Translations under genes and position numbers: made by a program | In this document: one piece after another, positions 8,415-17,187 of the stretch | How positions within the stretch are numbered: the first letter of the stretch is position 1 | Layout of the letters: each line of letters starts with the position of its first letter | Notes under the pieces: model-generated | Databases searched by the model: none | Told to the model about the DNA's origin: nothing | The model's input: only the letters and a program-made list of their open reading frames with translations | From: an uncultured Campylobacter sp. | GTDB lineage: Bacteria > Campylobacterota > Campylobacteria > Campylobacterales > Campylobacteraceae | Length of the DNA: 37,223 nucleotides | Direction of reading: 5' to 3' | NCBI RefSeq assembly: GCF_937973075.1 | Contig: NZ_CALBWL010000030.1 | Location: 1 to 37,223 of the forward strand

Positions 8415-8957
8415 ATGTGCGAGATAAAAATTTTAATCACCGACGAGGATCTGTGCGCCCCGAGGCGGCTTTTGAGCAGGCGCGATAAGAAGCTGGCGCG
8501 CGCGCGAGGCCATCTGCGCGAGTTTCGCGTTTCGCGGGCGCTTAAGGCGCGCTTTAAAAAGCGCGGCAAATTTTGTATCTCGCACAAAAGCGCGGAAGGC
8601 AAAACGATCGTCGCCGTGGCTCTAGCGAGGCAAAAATTCGGGCTCGATCTTGAAATTTTAAAACCGCGGAATTTTGCCGCGGCGAGCGAGTTTTGTTTCA
8701 ACGCCTTTGAGCGCGAGCTTTTGGCGGCGGTGGACGAAAGCGAAAAAGCGCTCGTTTTTTATAAAATTTACACGATCAAAGAGGCGCTGATTAAGGCGCG
8801 AAACCTAGGTTTTTACGCACTTGCTCGCGTGGGGCTGGCTCGCGGCGCAGGCGATGAGGCTCTAGCGCTTGATGAGCGCGGCAGGGCGTGGTCGCACAAA
8901 AGCTATATTTTTGAGGGCGAGATTTTGATTTCGCTCGTTTTTAGGGAGAATTTTTGA
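8415..8957 (+). CDS. 4'-phosphopantetheinyl transferase of the APE cluster
   Basis: Moves the phosphopantetheine arm of CoA onto the serine of carrier proteins, here most likely ApeE and ApeF. The 180-residue protein is shorter than Sfp-type enzymes. Seen: FCISHKS (about 53-59), the metal-binding GLDLE (76-80, Asp78 and Glu80), and the second signature FYKIYTIKEALIK (115-127, with Lys122-Glu123 and Lys127). These are the two hallmark motifs of the Sfp/AcpT superfamily. It opens the APE operon, and its stop overlaps the next gene's TTG start (TTGA). A dedicated PPTase inside the locus is common in APE clusters. Confidence 0.85.
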   Translation: MCEIKILITDEDLCAPRRLLSRRDKKLARARGHLREFRVSRALKARFKKRGKFCISHKSAEGKTIVAVALARQKFGLDLEILKPRNFAAASEFCFNAFERELLAAVDESEKALVFYKIYTIKEALIKARNLGFYALARVGLARGAGDEALALDERGRAWSHKSYIFEGEILISLVFRENF

Positions 8958-9370
8958 GACCTGTTTATCGTTTTTACGCTATTTCTAAAACGGCTTTCAT
9001 TCTGCTTTGCGCCGCGTTTTTTATAGGCGGATGCGCGCATAAAGCGCCCGAGCAGATAGCGGAATTTAGCCAAAAGCAGTTCATCCTAACGGACGAGCTC
9101 GGCGTAAAAAGCAGAGCCCTGATCTCCAAAATTTCACCCACAAACGGCGAGGAGAGCCGCTACAAGCTCGTCTGGCTCGATATGCTAGGCGCACCGATCG
9201 CACGTAAAATTTTATCGATCAAAGGCGGCGAGGCGAAATTTCGCAACGACGGCTTCCTGCCGCCGGATTCGCAAAGCGAGCGAGTATTTTTAGCCCTGCT
9301 TGAGAATGCGGATAAAGTAAATTTCGCCATAAACGCAAAGGGGCGCCGATATGACGCAGTATCTAAGTAG
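8954..9370 (+). CDS. APE cluster lipoprotein (DUF3261-like)
   Basis: A 138-residue predicted lipoprotein. The start is TTG at 8954, overlapping the PPTase stop. Residues 12-27 form a hydrophobic signal ending in the lipobox FIGGC, with the lipidated Cys at about 27. The mature domain (FILTDELGVKSRALISKI, YKLVWLDMLGAPIARKIL) resembles DUF3261, a family repeatedly found in APE clusters beside the O-P-Q-R gene block; from memory it corresponds to ApeN. It probably acts at the outer or inner membrane in transport or anchoring of the pigment, together with ApeL and ApeM. The ApeO start lies 20 bp inside it. Confidence 0.72.
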   Translation: MRPVYRFYAISKTAFILLCAAFFIGGCAHKAPEQIAEFSQKQFILTDELGVKSRALISKISPTNGEESRYKLVWLDMLGAPIARKILSIKGGEAKFRNDGFLPPDSQSERVFLALLENADKVNFAINAKGRRYDAVSK

Positions 9371-10841
9371 CCCGGGTCTCATCTGCGCAGGCGCAAACAG
9401 CGCCGCAGAGCTTTTTAGCGCGCTGTGCGAGAAGAGATCTGCGCTGCGAAAACTTAGCGTCTGTGGCAAAAATTTCATCTTTGGGCGCGTGGATGCGCTA
9501 CTGCCGCAGATCAAAGATCGCGCCTACGCTACGCGCACGAACGCCCTGGCGCTTTACGCCTGCCTCAGCGTGCAAGAGCAAATAGAGCAAGCCGTGCAAA
9601 AATTCGGCGCGCACCGCGTAGGAGTTGTGTTTGCGACCACCAACACCGGCGTGCAGGAAAACTATGCGGAATTTTTCGCCTACGACAAGGGCGCGGAAAA
9701 TTTTATCTCGCAAGACGGCGAAAATGCCGCGCCGTGCAGTGAAATTTCCACTCCAAACGGCAAAAATTTTGCCAAAATTCCAAAAGACACAAACGATAAA
9801 TTTAAAAACTTCTGCTTTGAGCGCAACTCCCACGCAAACCCCGCAAATTTTATCCGCGAACGCTTCGGGCTAAAATCCGTCGCGATCGGAGTTTCGAGTG
9901 CGTGCACCAGCGGAAACAAGGCTCTCATTGAAGCTTCGCGCCTCATTTCTTGCGGACTTTGCGACGCGGTCGTATTCGGCGGCGCCGACGCATTAGACGA
10001 GCTCACACTGCAGGGCTTTAGCGCGCTTGAAATTTTAAGCGAGCAGCCGCTAAAGCCGTTTTCAGAGGCGCGATCAGGCACAAATCTGGGCGAGGGAGCC
10101 TGCGCATTCGTGCTTTCGCGCGAGCGCATAAGCGACGTTGCGTTTTTAGCTCACGCTGCAAACTCCGACGCCTACCATATCACCAAGCCCGATCCTAGCG
10201 CGCGTATGCAGATCAAAGCGATCAAAACCGCGCTAAAATCGGCGCATCTACAAAGCGTGGATTATGTAAATCTGCACGGTACGGGCACTGCGGCTAACGA
10301 CGCGATGGAGGCCTTAGCTATGAGCGCTGCCCTGCCCTTAGCGCCCGCAAGCTCGTCCAAATGGGCGACCGGACACACCCTGGGCGCTGCGGGGGCGATC
10401 GAGCTTGCCGTGTGCTACGAGGCGATCAGACAGGGCATGATCCCGCCGAATTTTACGAATGATAAAATTTGGGGCAGCTCTGAGGCTGAAATTTTTCGCG
10501 GCGCGCAGGCGCGGCACGGCGAGCTAAACGATGAAATTTTAAACAGCGAAAGCGATCAAATTTCGTCCAGACTGGGTGATGGAAATTTGAAAAACGCGCA
10601 GGGTAAAATTTCAAAAAGCAGCGCGGATGAAATTTTGGCTGCGTCTAAAGCTTTGCATGGCGCGGACGATAAAATTTTAAAAGACATTGCGGATCAAGCT
10701 TCGCAAACGAGCGAAATTCCGGCTGCGCTGTCTAAATTTAATCTCGCATGCGAAGCCAAAAAAGCGCGCGTAGATACCGCGATGAATCTAAGCTTTGCTT
10801 TCGGCGGAGATAACGCCGTAACCATAATAGGACGCGTATGA
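9351..10841 (+). CDS. apeO: APE ketosynthase ApeO with low-complexity inserts
   Basis: Beta-ketoacyl-ACP synthase that condenses malonyl-ACP with the growing chain; in APE systems ApeO pairs with the chain-length-factor-like ApeC. The catalytic triad is intact: Cys185 in VSSACTSG, His309 in NLHGTGTAAND, His342 in WATGHTLGAAG. The usual length is about 390-400 residues; this one has 496. Two extra segments explain it: about 113-160 (9687-9830) and about 371-470 (10461-10760), the latter Ser/Asp/Ile-rich with repeated DEIL, KIL and QIS words. The true C-terminus resumes with NLSFAFGGDNAV. The inserts lie outside the catalytic motifs. The start overlaps the lipoprotein gene by 20 bp. Confidence 0.9.
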   Translation: MTQYLSSPGLICAGANSAAELFSALCEKRSALRKLSVCGKNFIFGRVDALLPQIKDRAYATRTNALALYACLSVQEQIEQAVQKFGAHRVGVVFATTNTGVQENYAEFFAYDKGAENFISQDGENAAPCSEISTPNGKNFAKIPKDTNDKFKNFCFERNSHANPANFIRERFGLKSVAIGVSSACTSGNKALIEASRLISCGLCDAVVFGGADALDELTLQGFSALEILSEQPLKPFSEARSGTNLGEGACAFVLSRERISDVAFLAHAANSDAYHITKPDPSARMQIKAIKTALKSAHLQSVDYVNLHGTGTAANDAMEALAMSAALPLAPASSSKWATGHTLGAAGAIELAVCYEAIRQGMIPPNFTNDKIWGSSEAEIFRGAQARHGELNDEILNSESDQISSRLGDGNLKNAQGKISKSSADEILAASKALHGADDKILKDIADQASQTSEIPAALSKFNLACEAKKARVDTAMNLSFAFGGDNAVTIIGRV

Positions 10842-11266
10842 GAGCCTCTAGTATCCTACCGCAGAGCGGATATATGGTCTTCGCAGATGAAATTTTAGAG
10901 ATTAGCGACGGATATGCGAGCTGTGCGTTTAGCGTTAAAGAGGATTCGCCGTTTACCGAAAACGGAGAGCTCGGCAGCTACGCGTATATGGAGATCATGG
11001 CGCAGTGCATAGGCGCCTATTCGGGTCACCGAAACGGCGGCGAGGCGAGGCTTGGGTTTTTGCTAGGCGTGCGAAACCTGGATATTTCGCGCGCGAGCCT
11101 AAAGGTGGACGAGCGCGTAATCACGACGGCGAGGCAGAGCGTAAGCGACGGCGAGGGACTATATATCTTCGACTGCGAGATCCGCTGCGGCGACGAACAT
11201 ATCGCAAGCGCCACGCTAAGCGTGATGAACCCAAACGATGAAATGCTAAAGAGTATAAATGGCTAA
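10838..11266 (+). CDS. apeP: APE dehydratase subunit ApeP
   Basis: Hotdog-fold 3-hydroxyacyl-ACP dehydratase, 142 residues. The helix motif AYMEIMAQCIGAYSG matches the FabZ EAMAQ region, so the catalytic acid is present. At the position of the FabZ/FabA His (14 residues earlier) the sequence has SPF, that is Pro in place of His. ApeP alone therefore has half an active site. The missing His is found in the ApeI domain at the end of the ApeH-ApeI fusion, which in turn lacks the acid. This fits the reported ApeI-ApeP heterodimer of APE systems. Overlaps: ATGA with apeO, and 8 bp with apeQ. Confidence 0.85.
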   Translation: MRASSILPQSGYMVFADEILEISDGYASCAFSVKEDSPFTENGELGSYAYMEIMAQCIGAYSGHRNGGEARLGFLLGVRNLDISRASLKVDERVITTARQSVSDGEGLYIFDCEIRCGDEHIASATLSVMNPNDEMLKSING

Positions 11267-11993
11267 GAGAATTTTAATCACCGGAGCAAGCGGCGGTATC
11301 GGCGAGGCGTGTGCGTTAAATTTAGCGCAAAAGGGCTACGGCTTGGCGCTAAACGGGCGCAACGAAGCAAAGCTTAATGACATAGCGAAGCGCTGCTTGG
11401 ACGCGGGCGCGGCGGAAGTTCAAATTTTAAAATTTGACGTCGCAGATACCGCTGCGGCGCAGGAGCGTATCGAAGCAGACATAGAGGCAAACGGCGCGTA
11501 CTGGGGCATCGTGCTAAACGCTGGCATCACGCGGGATAACTCCTTCGTGTGGTTCGAGCGCGAGGATTGGCAAAGCGTGATAGATACGAATTTAGGCGGG
11601 TTTTACAACGTCATAAAGCCCGCGCTGATGCCGATGATCCGCGCCAAAAAGGGCGGGCGTATCGTCGTGATGAGCTCGGTTAGCGGAATTGCAGGCAACC
11701 GCGGTCAAAGCAACTACGCCGCTAGCAAAGGAGGTCTAATCGCCGCGGCAAAATCGCTAGCGATAGAGCTTGCAAGCCGCAAGATCACGGTAAACGTCGT
11801 GGCTCCTGGGCTCATCAAAACGACGATGAGTGAAGGTATAAACGAAACTGCAAGCGAGCAAATTTTAAGCGCGATTCCGCTGGGCCGCATCGGCGAGCCG
11901 AGCGAAGTGGCGCATTTGGTGGAGTTTTTGCTAAGCGAAAATTCCGCATACATCACAAAAGAGGTTATTAAAATAGACGGTGGATTATGTTAA
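11259..11993 (+). CDS. apeQ: APE ketoreductase ApeQ (FabG-like)
   Basis: NADPH-dependent short-chain reductase that turns the beta-ketoacyl-ACP made by the ketosynthases into the 3-hydroxy form. At 244 residues it has the length of FabG. Seen: nucleotide-binding TGASGGIG (8-15), NAG (87-89), catalytic Ser140 in VVMSSVSG, Tyr153 and Lys157 in SNYAASKGG, VVAPGLIKTTM after it, and the final VIKIDGGLC. All active-site residues are present. It overlaps apeP by 8 bp and apeR by 7 bp, so stoichiometry is probably set by coupling. It lies among PKS genes and not in a fatty acid operon, which separates it from housekeeping fabG. Confidence 0.92.
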   Translation: MAKRILITGASGGIGEACALNLAQKGYGLALNGRNEAKLNDIAKRCLDAGAAEVQILKFDVADTAAAQERIEADIEANGAYWGIVLNAGITRDNSFVWFEREDWQSVIDTNLGGFYNVIKPALMPMIRAKKGGRIVVMSSVSGIAGNRGQSNYAASKGGLIAAAKSLAIELASRKITVNVVAPGLIKTTMSEGINETASEQILSAIPLGRIGEPSEVAHLVEFLLSENSAYITKEVIKIDGGLC

Positions 11994-13216
11994 ATAGAGT
12001 AGTTATTACGGGTTTTGGCAATGTCTGTGCATTCGGACGGGACTGGGCGAGCATAAAGCAAAATTTGGCGCAGCAAAAAAGCGCCGTAGTTTATATGAGC
12101 GAATGGGATATCTTCGGCGAGGAGCTAAACACTAGGCTGGGCGCGCCGATACCGAATTATGCGCCGCCTGCGCACTGGAGCCGCAAAGATACCCGCTCGA
12201 TGGGTAAGGTAGCGATGTTTGGCGTCGATGCTGCGGGTGAAGCTCTGGCGGATGCGGGACTTTTAGAAGAGGGGTGCATAAAGGACGGTCGTATGGGCGT
12301 CGCAGCGGGTAGCTGCAGCGGCGACGCAAAGGCTACGGGCGAGGTCATAGATATTTTGCATGGCAAGGATAGCACCTTCAACGCCAACTCATACGTAAAG
12401 ATGATGCCCCACACCGTCGCTGCGAATATCGCGATCTACTACGGACTAAAAGGCAGGCTCATACCTACGAGCTCTGCGTGCACGAGCGCGTCTCAAGCGA
12501 TCGGCTACTCCTACGAAGCGATAAAATTTGGCCTTGCGGATATGATGCTGGCAGGCGGCGCGGATGAGCTACACCCAAGCCAGGCATTCGTATTCGATAA
12601 GCTCTACGCGACAAGCTGCAAAAACGACACCCCTACCCTCAGCCCTGCACCTTTTGATATAGCGCGCGATGGACTGGTTTTGGGCGAAGGCGGCGCTATA
12701 TTCGTGCTGGAAAGCCTCAGAAGCGCCCTTGCGCGCGGCGCTAAAATTTACGCCGAGATAGTAGGATTCGGCACAACCTGCGACGGCACGCATATCACCC
12801 GCCCGCAGAGCGAGACTATGCGTGCGGCGATGCAGCTGGCGCTCAAAGACGCCGCGATTTCGCCGGATCTCATCGGGCACGTAAACGCCCACGCTACGGC
12901 GACCAAGCAGGGCGACGTCGCAGAATCTACGGCGACGCATGAAATTTTCGGCTCGCAGACGCCCGTGAGCTCTTATAAAGGCTATTTGGGTCATACTTTG
13001 GGCGCGTGCGGGGCGCTGGAGAGCTTCATCTCGGTGATGATGATGAATGAGGGGCTATTCTATCCGAATCTAAATTTACAAGCTATCGATCCGGAATGTG
13101 CGCCGCTTAGGTACCTCACGCAGCCACAGGAGATAAATACGAATTACGTTATGAATAATAACTTCGCTTTCGGCGGCGTGAACACCTCTTTGATTTTTAA
13201 AAAATTTATCGGTTAA
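11987..13216 (+). CDS. apeR: APE ketosynthase ApeR (FabF-like)
   Basis: Second full ketosynthase of the cluster, 409 residues with normal length and no inserts. Triad: Cys165 in PTSSACTSASQ, His302 in VNAHATATKQGD, His336 in YLGHTLGACG. The C-terminus NNFAFGGVNTSLIF is typical of FabF. In characterised APE systems ApeR is thought to act alone, probably at an early elongation step, while ApeO works with ApeC; that division of labour is family knowledge. It closes the O-P-Q-R block, which here precedes the C-to-M block, whereas in enterobacterial APE clusters it follows. Confidence 0.9.
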   Translation: MLNRVVITGFGNVCAFGRDWASIKQNLAQQKSAVVYMSEWDIFGEELNTRLGAPIPNYAPPAHWSRKDTRSMGKVAMFGVDAAGEALADAGLLEEGCIKDGRMGVAAGSCSGDAKATGEVIDILHGKDSTFNANSYVKMMPHTVAANIAIYYGLKGRLIPTSSACTSASQAIGYSYEAIKFGLADMMLAGGADELHPSQAFVFDKLYATSCKNDTPTLSPAPFDIARDGLVLGEGGAIFVLESLRSALARGAKIYAEIVGFGTTCDGTHITRPQSETMRAAMQLALKDAAISPDLIGHVNAHATATKQGDVAESTATHEIFGSQTPVSSYKGYLGHTLGACGALESFISVMMMNEGLFYPNLNLQAIDPECAPLRYLTQPQEINTNYVMNNNFAFGGVNTSLIFKKFIG

Positions 13217-13226
13217 AGGAGAGAAA

Positions 13227-13649
13227 ATGAAAAAATTTCTATTTTTCGCAGTTGCGGCGCTTTTCGTCGCTAATTCGGCTTATGCCAAAAACGACATCAT
13301 GCGCTTCCCTATCGCCGCGGCACTCGCAGAGCCCGACGCCAAAGCCAAGCTTGATCCGAACATAAAATTCTACTTCGGCAACAAATCCGCAGGCAGAAAG
13401 ATCACGCAGCAGCTAAGCTCGAACAAAAAAACAAACAGCATCAACAAGACCGATCAAGCCGCATGCAACCGCGCGTTTTTATCGGCACTGCTTAGCTTTC
13501 AAGACCGAGCCAAAAAAGAGGGTGGCAACAAGGTCGTAAACATCACGAGCTACTATTACAAAAACGTTTTCGTGAGCGACAAGGAGTTTGAATGCGGCGT
13601 AGGCTCGATAATGAACGGCGTCACGCTAAGAGGCTATATTGCAAAATAA
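13227..13649 (+). CDS. Small periplasmic APE protein (often misnamed 'excinuclease')
   Basis: A 140-residue protein with a clear Sec signal peptide (KKFLFFAVAALFVANSAYA, cleavage near residue 20). The start is firm: AAAGGAGAG lies just before ATG. The mature part has KNDIMRFPIAAALAEPDAKAKLDPNIKFYFG and a pair of cysteines (QAACNRAF, FECGVGS). Similar short exported proteins occur in many APE clusters and carry the misleading label 'excinuclease ATPase subunit'; nothing in it resembles UvrA. The repeated VVNITSYYYK-type strands suggest a small beta/alpha periplasmic domain like the YbjQ or heavy-metal-binding type. Its role in pigment assembly or export is unknown. Confidence 0.75.
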   Translation: MKKFLFFAVAALFVANSAYAKNDIMRFPIAAALAEPDAKAKLDPNIKFYFGNKSAGRKITQQLSSNKKTNSINKTDQAACNRAFLSALLSFQDRAKKEGGNKVVNITSYYYKNVFVSDKEFECGVGSIMNGVTLRGYIAK

Positions 13650-15204
13650 ACTAAGCTTCGGCGTAGCTTACGCAAGCGCGATAATTTCGGGCGAGCCGGC
13701 GGAGTTTTATAAAAATTTCGCCGCTTGCTCGGACGGAATTTCCGAAGTAAATTTAGGCGGAAATTCCGATCTCGCTTGCGATGCAAATCAAAATTTTACG
13801 TATGATTTTACGTTAAATTCTACGCAAGATTTTACAGATATTTCGGACTGCGAGCAAAATTTCATCAATTCCGCAAATTTTGCAGCGTGCGAGAATAACG
13901 AAAAAGCGGGGCGCAACTTAGCTACAGAAGATTTTGATGAAAAATCTACCGAGCTCGACTCGCAGCGGGGATTAAATTACAAAGCGGATGCGTCTAAATT
14001 TAGCTCCGCGCGCACTTTTGATTGCAGCTCCGAAGAGGCAGCGGAGCTTTATAAAAATCTCGCCGCGCGCGAGGGCGAGGCTTTACAAAACAGCTCCGAA
14101 GAAAATTTAGAAATTTCTGCTCATGCCCGCTTAAAAGATGAAATTTCAGCGCTCGAAGCTTTAAAGAAAAAGCCGTCTCTTGCGCATATTCCGCCGTTGC
14201 AGCGCCGCCGCTTGGGGCTCGGGGCGAAACTTTGCATCTCGCTTTTAGGCGAAATTTCGCAAAACGCGCTGCAAAGTTTAGCTGAGGAAAACTCCTTAAA
14301 TCTCGCACCTCAAAATTTAGATGCGAGCGAAAGCCGCGCCGCCGCACAAAACCCGTCGCCGCAGGATTTTTCAAATAAGAATTCTTTAAATTTTATGCCG
14401 CAAAATTTAGATTCGGCGCAGCAAGATTTCACAAATGAAAATTCTTTAAATTCGACAAGGCAAAATTTCAAAACGAACGAACGCTCGGAAACCTGCGATC
14501 ATGCGATGCAAAGCTCCGCGACGCAGCGCAAAGGGCTGCCGCTCGTCTTTTGCTCGCGCCTGGGCGAGATCAACCGCTGTTTTAGCCTGCTCGGCTCGAT
14601 GGAGGAAAGCGTCTCGCCTTCGAGCTTTTGCGTCAGCGTACTCAACGCGATCGCGGCGCAAAATACTATTTTTACGCAAAATCACGCCGAAATTTCGACG
14701 ATCTCTGCGGCGTGTGCGCTTGAAAACGGCGCAATAATCGCCGCCGCGAGGCTGAAAGAAGGCGCGGAAAATTCCGGCTCCGCGCAGGACGCGAACGAAG
14801 ATGATAAAAACGATGCATGCAAATCAAATAACGATAAAATCGCCCTGCTCTGCTATTTTGAGGAGGCAAATAACGACTATCTGAGGCGCTGCGACTTTGC
14901 CTGTGCCCTACTTCTGGTGCTTCAGCGCGGAGATGACGTGCAGATCGAAATTTCGCCGCACGTTGCGGACGCGACGGCACAGAGCATAGAGGCACAAAAT
15001 CCAAAATCGCGAGCCGAGAATGAAATTTTACGCAGCTTTAAAGAGAGCGACGAGATCCCGCTAGATACCGCGGTGGAATTTTTGGCTAAAATCCTCTCTG
15101 GCAAGCGTGAATGGCGCAGCAGCGACGGGGTTTTGGACTATCTTTGGCGCGTCAAAGATCCCGCCAAAATCGCAGCTTTTTTAAGGCAAGATCGTGAGCG
15201 TTAA
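13639..15204 (+). CDS. apeC: ApeC chain-length-factor-like ketosynthase partner, heavily inserted
   Basis: Non-catalytic partner of ApeO (ketoacyl-synt_2 type). The conserved core is split: start FGVAYASAIISGEP (7-20), then PSLAHIPPLQRRRLGLGAKLCISLLGE (179-205), then LPLVFCSRLGEINRCFSLL (300-318), SPSSFCVSVLNAIAAQNTI and ISAACALENGAIIAAARL (to about 373), and the end FLAKILSGKREWRSSDGVLDYLWRV. Family members have about 240-250 residues; this has 521. Foreign-looking stretches lie at about 30-175, 208-298 and 376-398. They are Asn/Ser/Asp/Gln-rich and internally repeated. There is no ketosynthase Cys-His-His triad. The TTG start (13639) overlaps the preceding gene by 11 bp. Confidence 0.82.
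   Translation: MQNKLSFGVAYASAIISGEPAEFYKNFAACSDGISEVNLGGNSDLACDANQNFTYDFTLNSTQDFTDISDCEQNFINSANFAACENNEKAGRNLATEDFDEKSTELDSQRGLNYKADASKFSSARTFDCSSEEAAELYKNLAAREGEALQNSSEENLEISAHARLKDEISALEALKKKPSLAHIPPLQRRRLGLGAKLCISLLGEISQNALQSLAEENSLNLAPQNLDASESRAAAQNPSPQDFSNKNSLNFMPQNLDSAQQDFTNENSLNSTRQNFKTNERSETCDHAMQSSATQRKGLPLVFCSRLGEINRCFSLLGSMEESVSPSSFCVSVLNAIAAQNTIFTQNHAEISTISAACALENGAIIAAARLKEGAENSGSAQDANEDDKNDACKSNNDKIALLCYFEEANNDYLRRCDFACALLLVLQRGDDVQIEISPHVADATAQSIEAQNPKSRAENEILRSFKESDEIPLDTAVEFLAKILSGKREWRSSDGVLDYLWRVKDPAKIAAFLRQDRER
14359..14478 (+). repeat. 60-bp tandem duplication inside apeC
   Basis: Residues 241-260 and 261-280 of ApeC are a tandem pair: PQDFSNKNSLNFMPQNLDSA and QQDFTNENSLNSTRQNFKTN. 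A partial third copy, NSLNLAPQNLD, lies at 218-228. At DNA level the words AATTCTTTAAATT and CAAAATTTAGAT recur. Confidence 0.8.
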
Positions 15205-16168
15205 AATAGCAAAATTTCATCGCATGAGAAAGCGCGGCGAGATGAGCAAATTTGATCAAAATCTCAGGCTACACGGAGCCGCAACGGCGCGAACGACGAG
15301 CTTTAAATTTAGCTGCTCCGCTAAACGCAGATATGGTGAAGAGTTTAAATTTAGCCGCGCTATCAAACATGAGCTCAGCCAAACGGCGCGTCTTAAAAGC
15401 ACGCCGAAAGGGCGCGCGCCATACGCCCCCAAATCGAGTTGCAATGAGGCGCGCTGCGAAAATACGCTGCCGAGGCATACGCAACGAACTGAAAAAAATC
15501 CGCCTAAACGGTGTGCGTTGCGGGCTATAAAAATTTTACCACAGCGGCGCGCGGAAGACACCGTAAAATTCCGCCATAAAGACAGATGCGGCGAGCCGAA
15601 ATGCTACGCGCAGCAGGCTGTAAATTTCATAAATTTAGCAGAGCAAAGCTTGGGCTGCGAGTTTAAATTTAGCCGCGCAATGAACGAAGTAGCCGCTCAG
15701 GCATTCACGACAAGGCATTGCGATGAATTTTAAATTTTGCGGCGCCGCAAGTTACAAATTTAATCAGACAGTGCGTCATACGATAGCGCCAAAACAGCGC
15801 ATATGGCGCTTTGCAGAAATTTCGTCGCGACGGCGCGCGTGGCAAACTACAAGAATTCCACGAAATCGCAGTTTATCGCGCGCCGCAAAAATTCTATTGC
15901 TCTGGCACATGCACGGCGCCGAGATCGCCTCCGCTCAGACCATGAAAGCTCTATTGCTTCGGCACACGCCGCAAGGCGAAATATCGCGCGCAGAGAACCG
16001 CAGAAATTTCAATGCGATGCGGCGAGCAGCAAGCCGTAGAAATTTTATCGAGATCTCGCGCATGATGAACCATCAAATCCCTGCCGATAACAACAAAATC
16101 CTCGCCGAGAGCTGCGAAATCCATAACAAAAGCTGCCGCAAAATCTCAGCCGAAAGAGGCGCCGCGCG
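15205..16168 (+). other. Intra-operon filler with two chained low-complexity ORFs
   Basis: No family is recognisable here. Two long frames nevertheless form an unbroken coupling chain: GTG at 15194 (overlapping the apeC stop) to 15733, then ATG at 15723 to 16172, whose TGA overlaps the apeD ATG. Both would be very basic and low in complexity (KRR, ARRK and RAKI words). TTTAAATTTAGC words occur at 15302, 15344 and 15662, the last two within a shared 20-bp module giving EFKFSRA. A diverged 57-bp direct repeat covers about 15894-16007 (CTATTGCT at 15894 and 15951). It may be repeat-derived DNA that keeps an open frame for coupling, or a decayed gene. Confidence 0.5.
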
Positions 16169-16924
16169 ATGAAGCAGACAGATCCGCTAAGGCGCAAAAT
16201 CAAACAGATCGGCATCGCGCTATGTTTCGCAAGCTTCGGCGCGCTGTGTATGATAGGCAACCTACTCTTCCTCCCGGTAGCGCTGCTGAAGCTAAACCGC
16301 ATAGAGGCCGTGCGAAATTTCGTGCGCGATTTTATAATGATCTCGTGGCGCATATTTTTGCTGCTCGCGCGACTTTACGGCAGCATCGGCGTGAACTGGC
16401 GCTGCAAGCTCCCGCTTAGCGGCACTCTCATCATCGCAAACCACCCTAGCCTGCTTGACGTGGTGATCTTTTTGGCTCACGTGCGGCGCGCAAACTGCGT
16501 AGTCAAGGAAAGTCTGTGCAAAAACCCCTTTCTCTCCGCTGCCATCGCAGCCGCAGGCTACATCCCAAACACCGGCTCGGAAGCGATGATAGATGCGTGC
16601 CGCAGCGCCCTTGAGCGAGGAGAAAGCCTAATCATCTTCCCCGAGGGCACGCGCACTGCAGATCGCATCGCCATGCATAAAGCGGCGTTTTACATCGCGA
16701 TAAATTTCGCAAAAAATATGAATTGCGTCGCGATAAAAATGGATCCTAAAAGCCTAAAAAAAGGACAAGTATGGTACGATACGCCCGAGGTTCGGATGAA
16801 GTACAACCTCTACGAGCTGTGCGCGCTGGATCTAACGGGCTTTGAGCCGGATCGCCCAAACCCGATCCGAGTGCGCAAACTATATGAAAAAATATCAAAT
16901 CTATATGAAAAGGAGAATCTGTGA
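16169..16924 (+). CDS. apeD: APE acyltransferase ApeD (PlsC-like)
   Basis: A 251-residue membrane-associated acyltransferase of the 1-acylglycerol-3-phosphate acyltransferase superfamily. Seen: a hydrophobic N-terminal segment (15-40), the catalytic HX4D box NHPSLLD (His92, Asp97), and the FPEGTRT box (157-163) that binds the acceptor phosphate. In APE clusters it is thought to move the aryl polyene acyl group to a glycerolipid or similar anchor. Its ATG overlaps the upstream filler ORF stop (ATGA), and its TGA overlaps the GTG start of apeE. Unlike several neighbours it has no low-complexity insert. Confidence 0.88.
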   Translation: MKQTDPLRRKIKQIGIALCFASFGALCMIGNLLFLPVALLKLNRIEAVRNFVRDFIMISWRIFLLLARLYGSIGVNWRCKLPLSGTLIIANHPSLLDVVIFLAHVRRANCVVKESLCKNPFLSAAIAAAGYIPNTGSEAMIDACRSALERGESLIIFPEGTRTADRIAMHKAAFYIAINFAKNMNCVAIKMDPKSLKKGQVWYDTPEVRMKYNLYELCALDLTGFEPDRPNPIRVRKLYEKISNLYEKENL

Positions 16925-17187
16925 ACGAAGAAATTTTGGAACTTAAGGAGCTGATCATTTCGGGGCTGAACCTCGAAGACGTAGCGCCCGGCGACATAAA
17001 TGACGATGAGCCGCTTTTTGGCGACGGGCTGGGGCTCGATTCGGTCGATGCGCTGGAGCTCGGGCTTTTGGTGCAGAAAAAATACGGCATCGTGCTTAAC
17101 TCAAAAACCCAAAATTTAAAGCAAATTTTCTCATCCGTTGCGTCTTTGGCGCAATACATCGCCAAAAATAGGAGTAAAAATGAGTAA
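16921..17187 (+). CDS. apeE: Acyl carrier protein ApeE
   Basis: An 88-residue acyl carrier protein. The phosphopantetheine site is Ser41 in FGDGLGLDSVDALEL, a typical four-helix ACP context. The start is GTG at 16921, supported by AAAAGGAGAATCT and by overlap with the apeD stop. It carries the growing polyene between ApeO/ApeC, ApeQ, ApeP/ApeI and ApeR. It overlaps the second ACP by 8 bp. Which ACP is used for starter loading and which for elongation cannot be told by sequence; in the characterised system ApeE is the main elongation carrier. Confidence 0.88.
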   Translation: MNEEILELKELIISGLNLEDVAPGDINDDEPLFGDGLGLDSVDALELGLLVQKKYGIVLNSKTQNLKQIFSSVASLAQYIAKNRSKNE

